Shown here one piece after another: positions 1 through 12,899 of a DNA stretch of 64,000 bases. The stretch's first letter is position 1. Every line of letters begins with the position of its first letter. The position numbers and the translations under genes are program-made. This DNA is from Trichopria drosophilae (Eukaryota; Arthropoda; Insecta; Hymenoptera; Diapriidae). Below the pieces are notes generated by a model. That model did not search any database and was not told the DNA's origin. It saw only the letters and a program-made list of their open reading frames with translations. Location: contig CM059584.1 of assembly GCA_030407085.1 (NCBI GenBank), forward strand, positions 130,919,501 through 130,983,500, in the 5' to 3' direction.

Positions 1-2118
1 CATGATCCGTCCACCATACGAATAAAGCGCCATCCAGATTGTAATTTTGCGTGTCATTCATGACATGCTTTTGTTAATGAAAAGAACAATTATCTGGTAC
101 GTTATTTTATATGCAGCTCCCATTTTCCATGAGAATTCACCGAGACAAACAATTGCTGTATTATTTAATGGTTTGTTGCTGATAACTTGACAATTAAATA
201 AATGCATTATAGAAATTTTGAAAACAATCAAACACACAATCGTTACGTTTCGTCTTCACATTCAAAAATTAAAATCCGAATTATTACAGATGAAAATGAA
301 GAGAGAATCGAACAGCGCATCATAGTAAGCGAAAAAAAAGAGTCATGACAATAAATGTAGAACATTTTCCATGTGAATTCATTGCGTGCCTTTTGAATTC
401 CGACGTACAAAAGCATTTGTAGTGCACGCCTCCGTGTTATACCTACATAAGTTTCTCTAACGCGACCAAAATAAAGCAGACGTGTCAGACAACAAAACGC
501 TTCTGTCCTTAATTATAATGCAACAGTGTCTACTTATTAATTTAACTGTTCCAGTTTCGGATACCCGATCACAGAGGTGCATTGTACCGAATTTACTTTA
601 TTACATGGAATGGCTCAATTGCCGAAATTAAACGCGATTAGAGTAACCAAAAGCAGATCAATTAATCTAAAATTAGTTCTGTCATTAATTGAACAATGAT
701 ATCCAGAAAATCCGTGATTCGTAAATGTTACAATTCACACAAATAGTAAATTTACATTTTAGATGTTTTTACATTGCGATTTTTTAGAGGTATCAACCAA
801 TTTTTTTTATTATTTATAACATATTAAAATCTTTCTGTTGAATAAATTATTGCATGGAACTGTAAGCTGTGATGAAAAATATAGTTAGTTAACTTATAGA
901 ACTGCTAAATTAAATATGATGAAATCAATATAGTGTCAATGAAAATTATATATATACTAATTAGAGATGCACATCGAACGTGGTTGAAAAATTGCCGGTG
1001 AAACTGTTAAATATGGTCTTGGTATTCATTATTCCATGTAAGTTGACAACTTTCATGATTTATTTACAAAACAACAACAAATTCTAAAAAATGATTCCTT
1101 GTTTCCATATATATTATTTAGTCTTTTTTCGTTTACAGAGATTTTTTAATTTCGTTGATATTAACGGGCCCAAACTATTTTAAACCCTATACGATTAGTA
1201 TTTTTTAACATTTAATTGGATAAATTTGCGCTTTAATAGAATATGTAAAGTCATGTAGTTTATCCTTTAATTTTATTGCTTCTATCGATTTCTTAAACAC
1301 GTTTAAGTTCATTTGAAAAGATTATTTTGATTCCTTTACGAATCCGTCAACAATTCGTTCTTTTTTTGCATCTTGTTCAATCCGTCACTTCACTAAATTG
1401 GATCTATGCAATTCGATTATTATCGCATTGAATTATGTCAATATTTTGAAGACTTAAAATTTTAGTGCTTTTATTAATTCTGTTAATTTACTGAACCGAT
1501 TATTGTCTTATCGATTTTCCTACTTCGTCAATTCGAATGTATTCAATTTAATCGCTGATTCGTTTACGAAATAGACTAACTTTGATTTGCATTTCAACAC
1601 AAATGTCGATTATTCGCTTTAGAATTAATTTATATTGACTTAGGATATTGTAGGATTAATTTGTTTTTAATATTTTCCTTTTTTATACATTCTGAAATCG
1701 AAGTCGTTCTATTGTTGTATCTTTTTCTGTTACTTTTTCTGTTCATATTTAACATTTGCACTAAATATAGGGTTCAGTTCTTATGAAGAAGATTTCTATA
1801 ATACACTTTTTTGTATTGTATTGTATTTTATTACTCTCGTATGGGGTACAACCAGTATACTATAATACACTTAATACAACTTTTTAACGACAAATATAAT
1901 ATTTTAAATATTAACCAATTATATTTTGCCTATGAAAAAACATTTTGTTCGACGTATTTAAAGCGTTAAATGATTATGATTGTGAAATGAATGAATTGCA
2001 TCTGAAAATGAAGTGCTCCATCCATTTTGCACCGATTGTGAGAAAAAATAACGTTATTATAACTGACGCAACCCGGGATGTTATACGGGAGAACAAAATG
2101 ACATTTTGCACCTTTACC
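1..2118. other. AT-rich non-coding DNA
   Basis: No supportable gene, RNA or repeat was seen. The stretch has many poly-T/poly-A runs and frequent stops in all frames. If the semaphorin call is right this is intron 1 sequence. Confidence 0.6.
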
Positions 2119-3190
2119 CTTAACCCATTAACGCCTGAAATGGCATTTTTTATACTTCATTATCAATCAAGTATTTCATATCAAAATCGAAGTTGAAAAC
2201 AATTGAAAGGTACATATCCTATTGTTTTCGAGGTCGCTCTTCAAGATTCCGAGGTCGAAATTGAGTTTCAGCCATCAGGAATTCCAATATGGCGCCGAAC
2301 TTTTAAAAAAATTCCAAAAAATTGAGAATTATTTATTCCTATCAATTTTTCTCGATCTATTAGAATATTGGGATTCTATTGAAACTCTGAACAAAGGTGA
2401 ACATAATACTTCAATTTTAAGGAAAAATTTTACTTTTATACCACACATCATTATAACAACCTCAAAATGGCGTCAACAATGAAAATTTCTTTGAAAAAAT
2501 TCTGAACGTTCTAACTCAAAAACTACATGCCGTTATAAAAAAATGCTAAGAATGACAAGTTCTTAGAATTAATCAAGAAATATAGTGTAATTTTTTCAGA
2601 TTTTTGTGATGACTTTTTGAGAAATCTTTTTTCAAAATTTTTTTTAAAATCATAATTTATTTATGAAAAATTCTGAAAAAAATTTGGTGTGTTCTCTGAT
2701 GAATTCTAGGAGTTGGAAAAAATCCTAAACTATAATATTTTAAATTCATTTCCTCGAAAACTATCAACTTTTCGAAAAAATTGCAAAGAACAAATAACTC
2801 CTAGAATTCATCAGAGAACACACTAAATTTTTTTCAGATTTTTTGTAAATAAATTACAATTTTGAAAAAAATGTTGAAAAAAAATGTCTCAAAATGTCAT
2901 CAAAAAATTTTGAAAAAACTCCACTATATCGGTTGATGAATTTTAAGAACTTTTCATTCTCGGCATTTTTTTTAAAAGTTCGTAGTTTTTGAGTTAGAGC
3001 GTCCAGAAATTTCTCAAAGACATTTTCATTGTTGACGCCATTTTGAGGTCGTTAGAATGATGTAGGGTATAAAAGTAAAATTTTTCCTTAAAATTGAAGT
3101 ATTTTGTTCACCTTTGTTCAGAGTTTCAATAGAATCCCAATATTCTAATAGCTCGAAAAAAATTGATAAGTATAAAAAATTCCCAATTAA
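2119..3190. mobile_element. Degenerate foldback element, TTAA family (same family as 44174-45434)
   Basis: The left edge near 2119 reads TTAACCCATTAACGCCTGAA, resembling the terminus of the intact copy at 44174. Inside, about 2318-2714 is repeated in inverted orientation at about 2798-3190; for example TATTAGAATATTGGGATTC in the left arm is complemented in the right arm. Arms are roughly 90% alike by eye. The centre is asymmetric: the CTCGAAAACTATCAACTTTT segment that is on both arms of the other copy is present only once here. The right terminus is lost or too diverged to place. No transposase is encoded. Confidence 0.75.
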
Positions 3191-3899
3191 ATTAAAAAAT
3201 TAAAAAAAAATTAATTCCCAATAAAAAACGCTTACGCGTTACGCTTCCACCTCGAAAAACAATTTTTTAGAGTAATAAAAGATCTTTTTCAAAAGCTATA
3301 TCGTTTTAGGTTCACGGTTCTACAACGAAATCGATAATATCGCATTACGAACCATCATAATAAAACCATCGTTGTAACCAAATTAAAATGACGGATATAG
3401 CAAGACGGAGATATAAAGACAATTCAAATGAAATATTATTCCCTGAATCGTACAATTCGAAACAAAACTATAATATATGCGCTCGCAGTACTATCGCAAA
3501 TCTATTCTTGCCAACGGTTCGCACTAGAGTGCCCGTTTAATTCAATATTTGTCCTCGTCTGTGACTCTCTCTCTTTTCTATCCTCTTGCATCGCTGAGCT
3601 GAAGCCGTTGAAACAATGCCTCTTAAAATCCGCGAATATAACTGTATTTAAATCTAACAAATTCAAATTGAGAAACTGTGCTAACCGCTATACAGTTCAT
3701 CGAATTTTGTATTTCCACAGACGTAAAATCCTTATACAACATAACCATCAAATCTAATTTTGGATTCTGTGGTGATGGAACACATTTTTAAAAACACAAT
3801 TTTAATTCGGAACGTGAACAAATTCTACCACTTTGAGGTCTTATTCCGAATGTTTATGCAGAACTTTTTTATTTATAATCACCAGAAAATATAAATTCG
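3191..3899. other. AT-rich non-coding DNA
   Basis: Simple A/T-rich sequence next to the foldback. A 109-codon frame at 3428-3757 shows no recognisable domain and has no supporting splice or codon signal. Confidence 0.5.
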
Positions 3900-6100
3900 A
3901 TGTGAAATATTGTTCATATGACAAACCACAAAAATTGCAGTAGGCTAGGTTTTCTTTTGCTCTGGCCTTGCAATAAATTTAGTGTAAATGACACAAGTGC
4001 CAATCACAAAAATACTAAGAATTTGTACAACTTCCAAGAAAAGATTTCCTACCATACGAGATTCTACCTTAACGACATAGAAATAAAATCGCCAGCCATC
4101 GATTATCTGCTCCCTCCGCAATCTCGGCGATTCTGGACTATTCCTACGAGGGAATTCCAGTGGCCGTGCTCGGTGACAAACTTTATTAATTCCAGCAACT
4201 CTTTTAAGCACATACGACCTAACCGCGGCGCGGCGCTACTTTAAAATTCTTTTGCTGAATCCCTCTTTCTGATTTTCCGAGAAAATCCCTGGCAAACTGG
4301 AATAGCCGAGCGAAAATTCTTCCCTTTTATGCGCTAGATCGATATCTCGAAACGGCTTCAATCCTCCATTCAGCGAGCCCGCGAGCTAACGACATAACTC
4401 ATCGCCCGAGCGTCTTTTCACTCGCCGAGGCGTCATGCGGCCTGATACCGCATTTACGTGTCACGTGATATTACCCGTGCTTTTGTATCCTCGACGGGAT
4501 TGGTGCAACGCCGCCGACGCCCACGCGTAATTACATTTTCGATGATGTTATCAATTTTATTGCGTACCGAGCCCAGCGACATCTAGCCATGCTGCTTCCG
4601 TGAGGAAATTTGACTTTTAGATTGGGGTTGCTCCGAGTGCGAGCCAACAGACAGAACGGTGCATCGGATAGACTAGAGATCGAGAGAGAGAAAGAGATAC
4701 GGGAGCAAAAAGGTGCACGACGAGGACATCAATGTGCGGAGGTAGGACTGATTCAACGTGATGGGGATAGGAGGTGCACCCGGGTCGTTAGAGCTCCTAA
4801 TGAGACCCCGTACTTTCCTTACCATCTTCTCTCTGCCTTTCGCCCGACCGGTCTCTCTTTCCCACTCTCACGGTCTCTCTCTTTTGCACTTACAATTCCT
4901 TCCGTACCAGCATATAACCCTTTCAGTCCTCCAGTGGCACCCCATTTTAGATCTTCAACCCTCAGCGAACACTGCGACCGCTTCCTGTTCTTACTTGCCC
5001 CTTGCGTTTTATTCCCACACGCGGAACAGAGACACGTAACGTAATCATGCAGTTAAAACGGGCTGTTGGTCGCCTTTACCTAGGGAACGCAACGGCGTGT
5101 TATCGGTGGTTAACAAGACCGGTACTACGCAGATAAGTGTGCAAGGCTACGTGGAAAAAGCGCGTATAGGCGCAATATATGGTTACCGCGAGGGGTGGTT
5201 ATGTGCACTCGGAGCTGCTTTACTTTTAATTCTTCCAAACTCGCTTTACAGGTCGTCGCTCCTCTAGTCGGTTATCTTCCGGTAATTCGCTTCGGTGACA
5301 GCGCAATCGCACGTGCGCAAATCCTCATGCGCCCGTTCCGCATCGATGGCAGCGTACGCCAATGTTTTGCTTCGGTTTGGATTTCAACCAACATTATACA
5401 TAACAATCTGGATTTTCATCGTACTGGCTACCTGTTTCACTTAAGTATTAGATTTCTCGTCGGGATTTGCAAAATTCCCATGTTTCGCCGAAAGGGAGAA
5501 ATCATAGGCGAAACGACGAAGAGGGTAGACTGACAGTCAAGAGATAGGGTGACTACGTAGACAGAGAAGGAAAGAGATTTTGAAACTTTCCTCGACGTAA
5601 CGCGGAATGGATGAAAGCGAAAGACGTTTCTACAAGGGTTCCCTCTGCATGCTTCTGGAAAAGTTTGCCGTGCAGCAAAAACGGAATAGCGTGGGTGGTG
5701 CGCCGGAACCACTTTGTCGGTACGAATGCGGAATGCCCGAAATTAAAATGCCGTTAGTACCCCACTGACGCGGGAACGAATACTAACGAGCCCGACAGCT
5801 AAGTTGGCAAATACTATTTGCAAAATAAAGGACCGCGAGAGCTATATGCAGATTACGAATGGTGATAAGGGAAAGTGCGACGGAAGTGCTCGGGGTTCAT
5901 TGTTGCGCCATTCCGTTACGATAAGTGCAGAGTTTTGCCACGAATTTTAGAGCTGATGAGTTTAGAGGTGAATTCCCCAAAGCGCGCACGGTGCGTTTTA
6001 TTGACAGTGGCACTCGTCGCGATGTTCCAGTCTGACACTGCTCTAAGAATCTTTGTTTTGCTGAATTCCCTTCCAAACGGAGTACAAGGATCCTAATAAG
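3900..6100. promoter_or_regulatory. GC-normal, CpG-containing island; candidate regulatory block
   Basis: Base composition changes clearly from the AT-rich flanks, with many CpG dinucleotides. Frames of 91-144 codons occur on both strands in overlapping positions, as expected by chance where stops are rare. None resembles a family I know. In a large intron of an axon-guidance gene such islands are candidate enhancers, which is an inference only. Confidence 0.35.
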
Positions 6101-6459
6101 TAACTACAATTTGTTAGTCGAGCTACTTAGGTTATACGTTAGAAGTATTCGGTATCCCTGCACCAAGTAGATGTACAAAGTGACTCCGGTTTAATTCTGA
6201 CATGATTGTTCTTATTTTGCCCCAACGAATTTAAGACGTGGAAAGCCTCGTCTTTACGTTAGACGAGTTTGGTCACCATTTTGAACGTGTTTCTAAATAT
6301 GGAATGACAGCAACAGAAATTTGATGATGGTTTTTCCAAATAGGAATCGATCACGAATCAAACGTTTGAAGGAACTTTCAGATATTTTTTTCCTTAGTTT
6401 TTATAGATTCTCTGGTTATCATCACTGATCATTCGGTTATCGCCACATTTCTTTAACAA

Positions 6460-6990
6460 ACGTTATCAAATATGGATTTTACATAATAAGATCTCCGAAA
6501 ACGAGGTAACGATCCTAGTAACTTGGGAATCCTTATTCGTAACGTTTCCATTAACATTCCTCTATTAAACGGTGCATAGGAGTCATCAGTAACATTTGTT
6601 GGCAGGATAATCATTTTCCCCGATCTGTTTCAGGTAGTTCAAATATAGTGATCTAGAATCCACATCGGCATGCTACTTGCCAAATCGTCGAGGACTATGT
6701 TGTTATACTCCTGAAAAATAAGTTCACGGTATTCATTTGAAGAATGGGGTCGATTTCATTATAAAGCAGCCACTTTGGAATCTCATTGACTCCTGTTAAT
6801 AATTCTTGGCTAAAAAGCATGTAGGATTCATCAGAACCAGTTATTGATAAGGTAATAATTTCCTTTTATCTGTTTATATAGAAAATGAAAAAATAAATTA
6901 TAGTTGGTGAATGCTAGTAGAAATATATTTAGAGAGTTCCACTAAAAGTGATCCAGATTCTCTGTCGGCATAATAAATAATCCACGGCGA
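6460..6990. repeat. Diverged tandem duplication, about 250-bp unit
   Basis: Two neighbouring stretches share ordered blocks: 'GGA(A)TC..CATTAA', 'GCATAGGAGTCATCAG' versus 'GCATGTAGGATTCATCAG', then 'ATCTGTTT', and 'GTGATCTAGAATC...TCGGCAT' versus 'GTGATCCAGATTC...TCGGCAT'. The last block occurs near 6650 and near 6950. Similarity is patchy, so this is an old duplication with no coding content seen. Confidence 0.4.
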
Positions 6991-7019
6991 TTTAAAAACA
7001 ATATTTCTTTATTTACTAA

Positions 7020-9300
7020 TGACGTGGATTCAATAACGGCGTGGTCAACAGTCCGCTATTCTGAAGCTACCCCATCTCTTACATGACTGACATTCGTGAC
7101 AGCTCCGCAAATCAAAGCTGTGATCTTGAAAGCTCCAGTATGATTCACTGGATAGTGGCAGTTTTACAGCATCCTTAAGCCAGCGACACGAGAGAAGTGG
7201 AAAACTGTTCAAGCTAATAATAGCGTCCCCTCGCATTTAGAAAAGGATTGAAATAGATCCGCGTCGCGTGTGGCGGGGAAGGGCGTAACTAAGTTACCAG
7301 GGTTGTAAATGGCTTTGTTGCGACTTTTCGACCGTTTAACGACGCTCTCTACTACGGCCGAAAACGTATAGCTGGAGCCCAGAAATTCACGACGCGTAGT
7401 TAGAAGAGACGTCTTTTTTTCTTCGGTAACTAGTTTGCTCATTTTTGACGGCCTGTGTACCAATTGTTGGACGGCGACGAACTTTGGAACCTCTGGCACT
7501 TGAACGTCCGCCTGAGTGAACTTAGACGATTGAGCTTCGACGGCGGAGGTAATTGATTAACGGGAAGTTAATCGCGCGAGAAGCTCAAATATCTATTGAG
7601 AAAAAGCAGGTCAGTCGGGCCCCGGCACGAAGGGTTATCCTCGCACATTGACTTTAAACAGCAGGTAGCGCAGCAACGCCTCCAAATGATAAATTGCGAA
7701 TCCTATGATAAGAGCCACTGAGCGAAGCATAACATCCTACCTTAATAAGAATTTAATTTGCATGCTAGCGAATTAAGGGAACGACCTACTTTGCTATGAA
7801 CTTTATTCGGTATAGTTACTTCTGTATTTTTATGGACGTATTAATCTCGGAGATCGGTCTTGTTTGAAGCATAAAAATCAAATCCTTCTCGAGGAGGAAG
7901 CTAGGTCGCAATTACCATCTTTTCGGTCTTCGAATAGCTCAGGGTTCTCTTAAGAATTATATCGTCTCTACTTAAAATCGAGTTAAGTGGATAATGAATA
8001 GATGGTAATTTGGTGGTTATCGTTACCTCATGCAAAGTAAGTAAAATAAAGACGGATTTCGTAGAGCATATTAAAAACTCAAAACGGCATATTTCGGTAA
8101 ATAACTATTCAAAATAAACAGAATATCTGAGAAAGAACACAAAAATAAACTTACAATAATGTAGCGCGTATTGATTCCCCATGGTAATAGAGTGAAAAAA
8201 TGAATTAATCGTGCGTATGCATCGAATGTTTTCACTGCGCCCTTTTATTAATCCGTTGCGATACGAACCGCTTTCAAAAGAGTGTCGAATTTTATTCGGA
8301 AAATCATCAGTGATAATGGTAGTAGTGCAGTGCTGGCTGCAACTCAATTTTCGCGCTCCCAGAGCGCAACGCTGGAATAAAAAAAAATGTGGAGTGAGAG
8401 TGGGAGGTTGAAACGGGACGCACTATTTTCCGTGGCCGTTTTTTTCCGTTTCGTTCGGGCGGAAAGCCTTTAATTTCGACGTTTCGTGCGTCTTCTGAAA
8501 AATGAAACACCTCTCGCGATCCCGCACTCTACCTGCCTGTTCTCTCGGTCGCTCACCATGTCTACGCTACGATAGGGAAAATATGCCGGTATATTTGCAT
8601 GTCTCGCTCGGCGCAAAGCTCCCAGGACTTAAGCCCGGCTGTACCGCACACAGAGAACCGATGTGTCGAGCAGCGTCGCGTTCACACGGAATTAATATCC
8701 AAGAAATATGGAAGTTGTCGGGTTTTTCCTGTTTTATCCATAGGTCGCTATCTCGGAATTCTTTCGGTCTCTTTCACGAAGGAACATTCATTGCAAATAT
8801 TTAAACGATTTAACATCCTTCGCGATACGCCTTGACCAAATTTCTGACAGTGTCAAATTATCGTAAGATCCTTTTTGATATCGAAAAACGCAAAAACTAT
8901 ATCTTTCTGTAGAATTTAAAAAATAGAGAACTTGCATACGCCAAACATAATCGAAAATACGTTCAGAGAATTCATTTATATTTCCATTTTATCGCCGCGT
9001 TTCAATCAGTTTATTTGTTGACGTTTCGCAAATACCGTAACTGCCTTCATGAAATTTGGTAAACTCTGTCACTGCGGAACGCGATTCGACGGAAGAGTAA
9101 TGGCTTGCAATGATAGTGCCCTTCGCAAACACAACCTGCAAACAACCTTCGACGTATACGTCCGAAGATCTCGCCATTGAATCCTCCAGTACCAAAGTAC
9201 CCGAGATCCCTTATATCTCTCCGGGGGTCATGAATTTGTTATCAGATTCTCGAGACATTATGTCTACGGAAATCCGAAATCCTGAAATTGACGTCTAAAT
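7020..9300. promoter_or_regulatory. GC-normal block; candidate regulatory DNA
   Basis: A mixed-composition region with CpGs and short overlapping frames on both strands (60-100 codons), none recognisable. I see no start, splice pattern or domain that would make it a gene. Confidence 0.3.
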
Positions 9301-10151
9301 CTGCAATTCAGTTGAGTTTTGTTGTTGTATATGTTTATCATAATTCCTTGGCTTATTTTTGTGTAAGCTACATTTGCGAGTGTTAGAGTCATTGTTATTA
9401 AAAACTTTTTTGTATTTTTGTTAGCTTGTATTTTATACATTTGTGAAAAATTTTCTGCTATTCAATCTAGCTGCTAACGGTTTATTTTTTATATTCGTTT
9501 CTTTTTGAATCCGCCGTATGCCCGCTTATTTTCACTATTTTCTAACAGGGTAAAATGTCCCTACAATAGCGCAAAAGTTGTCGGCCTGGGCTCGACAGGA
9601 TAATTAGAAGAGTTTTGTAATGTTATTTTTAAAATCATATTTAGCAATCTCTTAGAGTTCCTATCACTAATTTCATCAAATTTAGTTCGTAACATTTGTA
9701 GGACTTTTCTTTCAAATAACGTTTAGCTTAGTTAAGCAATAAAAACATGAAAACAGCCTATGTTTTCTCTACATTTTTTGGATTAAGACCTGAATCTTTG
9801 TGCATTGAAAATTTGGTTGTGAAATAATTAACTCTTATTTTTACCGCGAGGAATTTCACTGTTCATTTCCTATTAAACGCATTATAAATACATATTTATC
9901 ACAATGAATAAAAGTCATAATATTTATATTGCTTTCACAGGTTCTGATCTACTGTTGTTTATATGTTTTTATTAAAGTTTAAATAATATAGATTTCAATT
10001 TCCGATTAATATTTTAGAACTTTGTAAGTGATTCATTAAAATTATGAAAATAACGTCCTAAAAAAGGAAATTAAATGATGCTACATGCGTTATTTAACGT
10101 AAGAGAGCATTACATACTCTTTAAAATGAATAAAAAATCGTTTTTGTAAGA
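9301..10151. other. AT-rich non-coding DNA
   Basis: Nothing beyond A/T-rich sequence was seen here. Confidence 0.5.
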
Positions 10152-10153
10152 TA

Positions 10154-10352
10154 CAGTAGTCCTCCCCTTAAGTTTTACATTTGGGCTTTCAAGATGGCGG
10201 CTTCTTCCCTTAAGTTTAACTCATGGAGTATAGATATATTGAAACCCTTCTGCGCGCCGTGCGCTTGCGCGGCAAAACATATGGGAAGAAACTCGCAAAA
10301 CTTAGGGGAAGTATAAAACTTAAGGGAAGTAAACTTAAGGGGAGGACTACTG
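10154..10352. mobile_element. TA-flanked MITE (199 bp)
   Basis: The element starts CAGTAGTCCTCCCCTTAAG and ends with the exact reverse complement. It is flanked by TA at 10152-10153 and 10353-10354. Secondary inverted copies of the CCCTTAAG motif lie inside. CAGT...ACTG ends plus TA duplication point to mobilisation by a Tc1/mariner-type transposase. No coding capacity. The interior carries a GC-rich core and an AAGATGGCGGC motif. Confidence 0.85.
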
Positions 10353-10508
10353 TAAATAGAACGAAGTTACGGATACTTAAACTTTTCTAATAGTAGTCTC
10401 CTGAAGCGAATGATTCCACGTACTATTCACGGCATTCTTTTCGATAGTACTTTTTGAATCAATTTTTATATACAACTTTAATATAAACCAATACCTTAAA
10501 CCTTTTTA

Positions 10509-10740
10509 CAGTAAAATCCCGGTATATTTGCCTTCTCGGTTCCTCGTCTCCCTCCCCCTTCCCCGTCTAGTAAGATTTACCAAAAATTTATCTCACTCTC
10601 CTGAATCGAGTTATGTCCGTGACGTCACAGCTGGCCCTTTCTGAAGCCGCAACCCGCAAGGTGGGGAAAAAGAGAGCGGTGATACTCAAATATGCTGGGA
10701 CGTAAATATAGCGAGTTGCAATTATACCGGGACTCTACTA
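10509..10740. mobile_element. TA-flanked MITE, CCCGGTATA family, copy 1 (232 bp)
   Basis: The left end reads CAGTAAAATCCCGGTATA and the right end TATACCGGGACTCTACTA. TA flanks occur at 10507-10508 and 10741-10742. It is the same family as the copy at 40471-40733, sharing termini and an internal TGACGTCA palindrome (10620-10627). No coding capacity; probably a Tc1/mariner-type non-autonomous element. Confidence 0.85.
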
Positions 10741-10742
10741 TA

Positions 10743-11289
10743 TCTCGTTTTTGGTCAATGTTGACAGGCATATGTATTAAAATAAAAATATTATTAAAAA
10801 TGAATTTTCATGTAGATAGACAACAGATAATTAAAATTAATATTTTCACGACTAGGCTAGGAAAAAATATAAAATCTATGTTTTCAAAAAATGTTTTCTG
10901 ATTACCCGTATTAATGGGAAAATAAAGAATAAAGGCAATATTGAAAATTCACATTTATGAAAACATTCTCCAAAAATAATAAACTAATGGAGGTATAAAC
11001 ATTTTTTATAAGGATTAAAATTCAACATTTCCATTCTACAACGAGAAAATAGGATGATTTTTTAATTTGTCAAAAAAAAATGGCTCTTTTTACGTGAAAT
11101 GGACTATATTCAGAACTACAATATTTCCATAGTCTATAAGTAATTAATCGGTGCATTTATTACAAATTTCATATAAATAAATGTCGCTTGTCTAAATATT
11201 TTTTTCCTCATTCGTCAGATTAAAGTCAGGTTTTCATTGCGCCTTTTTTCGATTTTTATACTGATTATGTTAACTTTCGTTTTTCCTGG
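10743..11289. other. AT-rich non-coding DNA
   Basis: No supportable feature. It includes poly-A-rich sequence between two MITEs. Confidence 0.5.
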
Positions 11290-11383
11290 TATAAGAAGTC
11301 AATATTGATTCACCGGAACTAAAGGGAAGACAAATTCGTCGACTACCTTCAGCCCTTAGGGATCACTATATTGACTTCTTATA
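11290..11383. mobile_element. Short inverted-repeat element (94 bp)
   Basis: TATAAGAAGTCAATAT at 11290-11305 is exactly complemented by ATATTGACTTCTTATA at 11368-11383, with a 62-bp GC-normal interior. The outer TA may be a target duplication. It could be a tiny MITE or a chance-retained hairpin; only one copy was found. Confidence 0.5.
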
Positions 11384-12002
11384 TATTCTATTTCAACGGT
11401 TGAGAGTGCTAATAACAATTCTCATTTGCGTATTCTCGTTTAATTTTCTCCATACATATTTAAATATTATCAACTTTTAATACTTATTTGTATTTATTGT
11501 GTGTCAACCAGAGCCTTCCATGATTCTTAAATTTATTGTATGAAACAATTAATTTTCTGCTTCATTAATACAACATATTCTAACTGTAATATCAGTTGAA
11601 TTTGTAACTGCGAAAGTTCACACGGTCCAGATTTCACGAAACATTTCCTTAGTCCAATTAGTTTACGAGCCGTGTATTATTAACGAAACGCAATCACGAG
11701 TTGCACGTAATGTGATTACAAAACTAATTGTAGATCTAAAAATGGAGAAATCTAAAAGTGATGGGGTAATTGCATTTGTTTTTATTTTATTTCAGAATTC
11801 CTCTTTTTTACAGAACATTCAACTTTGCCCCCAGTCTTTTTGTATATTTGGTGATTTTTTATGTTTTGCATATCGACGGCCGACTATTTTTCCAATTTAT
11901 TTCTGATCAAACTTTTAATACGATTTATATGTGACGCTCGATGTTTGTTATTAGTATTCATTCATTTAAGGTAATTTTACTATTGTAAACATTGTTTAAT
12001 TA
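11384..12002. other. AT-rich non-coding DNA
   Basis: Nothing supportable was seen. A 64-codon frame at 11712-11906 has no recognisable features. Confidence 0.45.
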
Positions 12003-12833
12003 CACAGCTCGACAAAATTTCAAAAACTGCATGTTGCCTAACATGTTGCAGCCGATTCTTATAGAATTTTGCCCGTAGAATCAGAATCTGACCTTAAGAA
12101 TACTGGATTGGCTCAAGTTTTTGAGCAATTTAGGTTTGAAAGCGTAAAAAAACGGATATTTTTCATTATTTGAGCTATTATAAAACAATAAAGCTATACA
12201 TTATAAATGTCCACATATGACGAAAAGACAGCTTAAATATTGCCCTTTGAGACCCAAAAACAGAAATCTAAATATTGTACATTTTGAATAACTGGAAACA
12301 GCTTTTGTGTCCGAGGGCGCCTCAATACTGTTTAATGCTTTCATGAACATTTTCTGAAGCACAAGATTGAAACGGCTAATTAAGAGTGAATTGTTATTTA
12401 GTACTTTTCAATTTCACTTATTATGGGTTTGTAGTCAGACTTAAAAAATTAAAAATTACCGAACCAATTGGCGGACATAGAAAAACTACACAGAAAACAC
12501 ATCGTGTAATATCTTTTGTCTTAATTGTTCATCTCAATACGGTAAGATTTTTTATTTGTGTCAACAATACCTAGTTTTCTTTTATTTGTGGGTCTCAAAG
12601 AACAATATTTAAGCTGACTTTTCGTCATATGCGGACATTTATAATGTTTCGCTTTATTGCTTTACAATAGCGCAAAGAATGGAAAATATCCGTTTTTTTT
12701 TACATTTTCAAACCTAAATTGCTCATAAACTAGAGCCAATCCAGTATTTTTAAGGTCAGATTCGTATTCTACGGACAAAATCCTATAAGAATCGGCTGTT
12801 ATTGCTTGGGCAAAAAAATTTTGTTGGCCAGTG
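12003..12833. mobile_element. Foldback element with TTA duplications (831 bp)
   Basis: Two arms of about 255 bp, 12003-12262 and about 12575-12833, are inverted copies; GCCGATTCTTATAG, TAAGGTCAGATTC and TTTCGTCATATG are visible in both. The ends read CACAGCTCGACAAAATTT and AAATTTTGTTGGCCAGTG. A TTA triplet flanks each side (12000-12002 and 12834-12836). The loop of about 300 bp has no gene. CAC...GTG ends with a 3-bp duplication fit the CACTA/CMC group of DNA transposons, but that class is tentative. Confidence 0.8.
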
Positions 12834-12899
12834 TTATCAATCTCTTGTACCTGTCTTATCCCTCATTAACCAATGTCACTTTCCATAAATTATGTTGTC

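Noticed and set aside
4610..5044. 144-codon plus-strand frame
   Set aside because: Low-complexity Arg/Glu then Ser/Pro/Leu content from GA- and CT-rich DNA; overlapped by another frame; not recognised.
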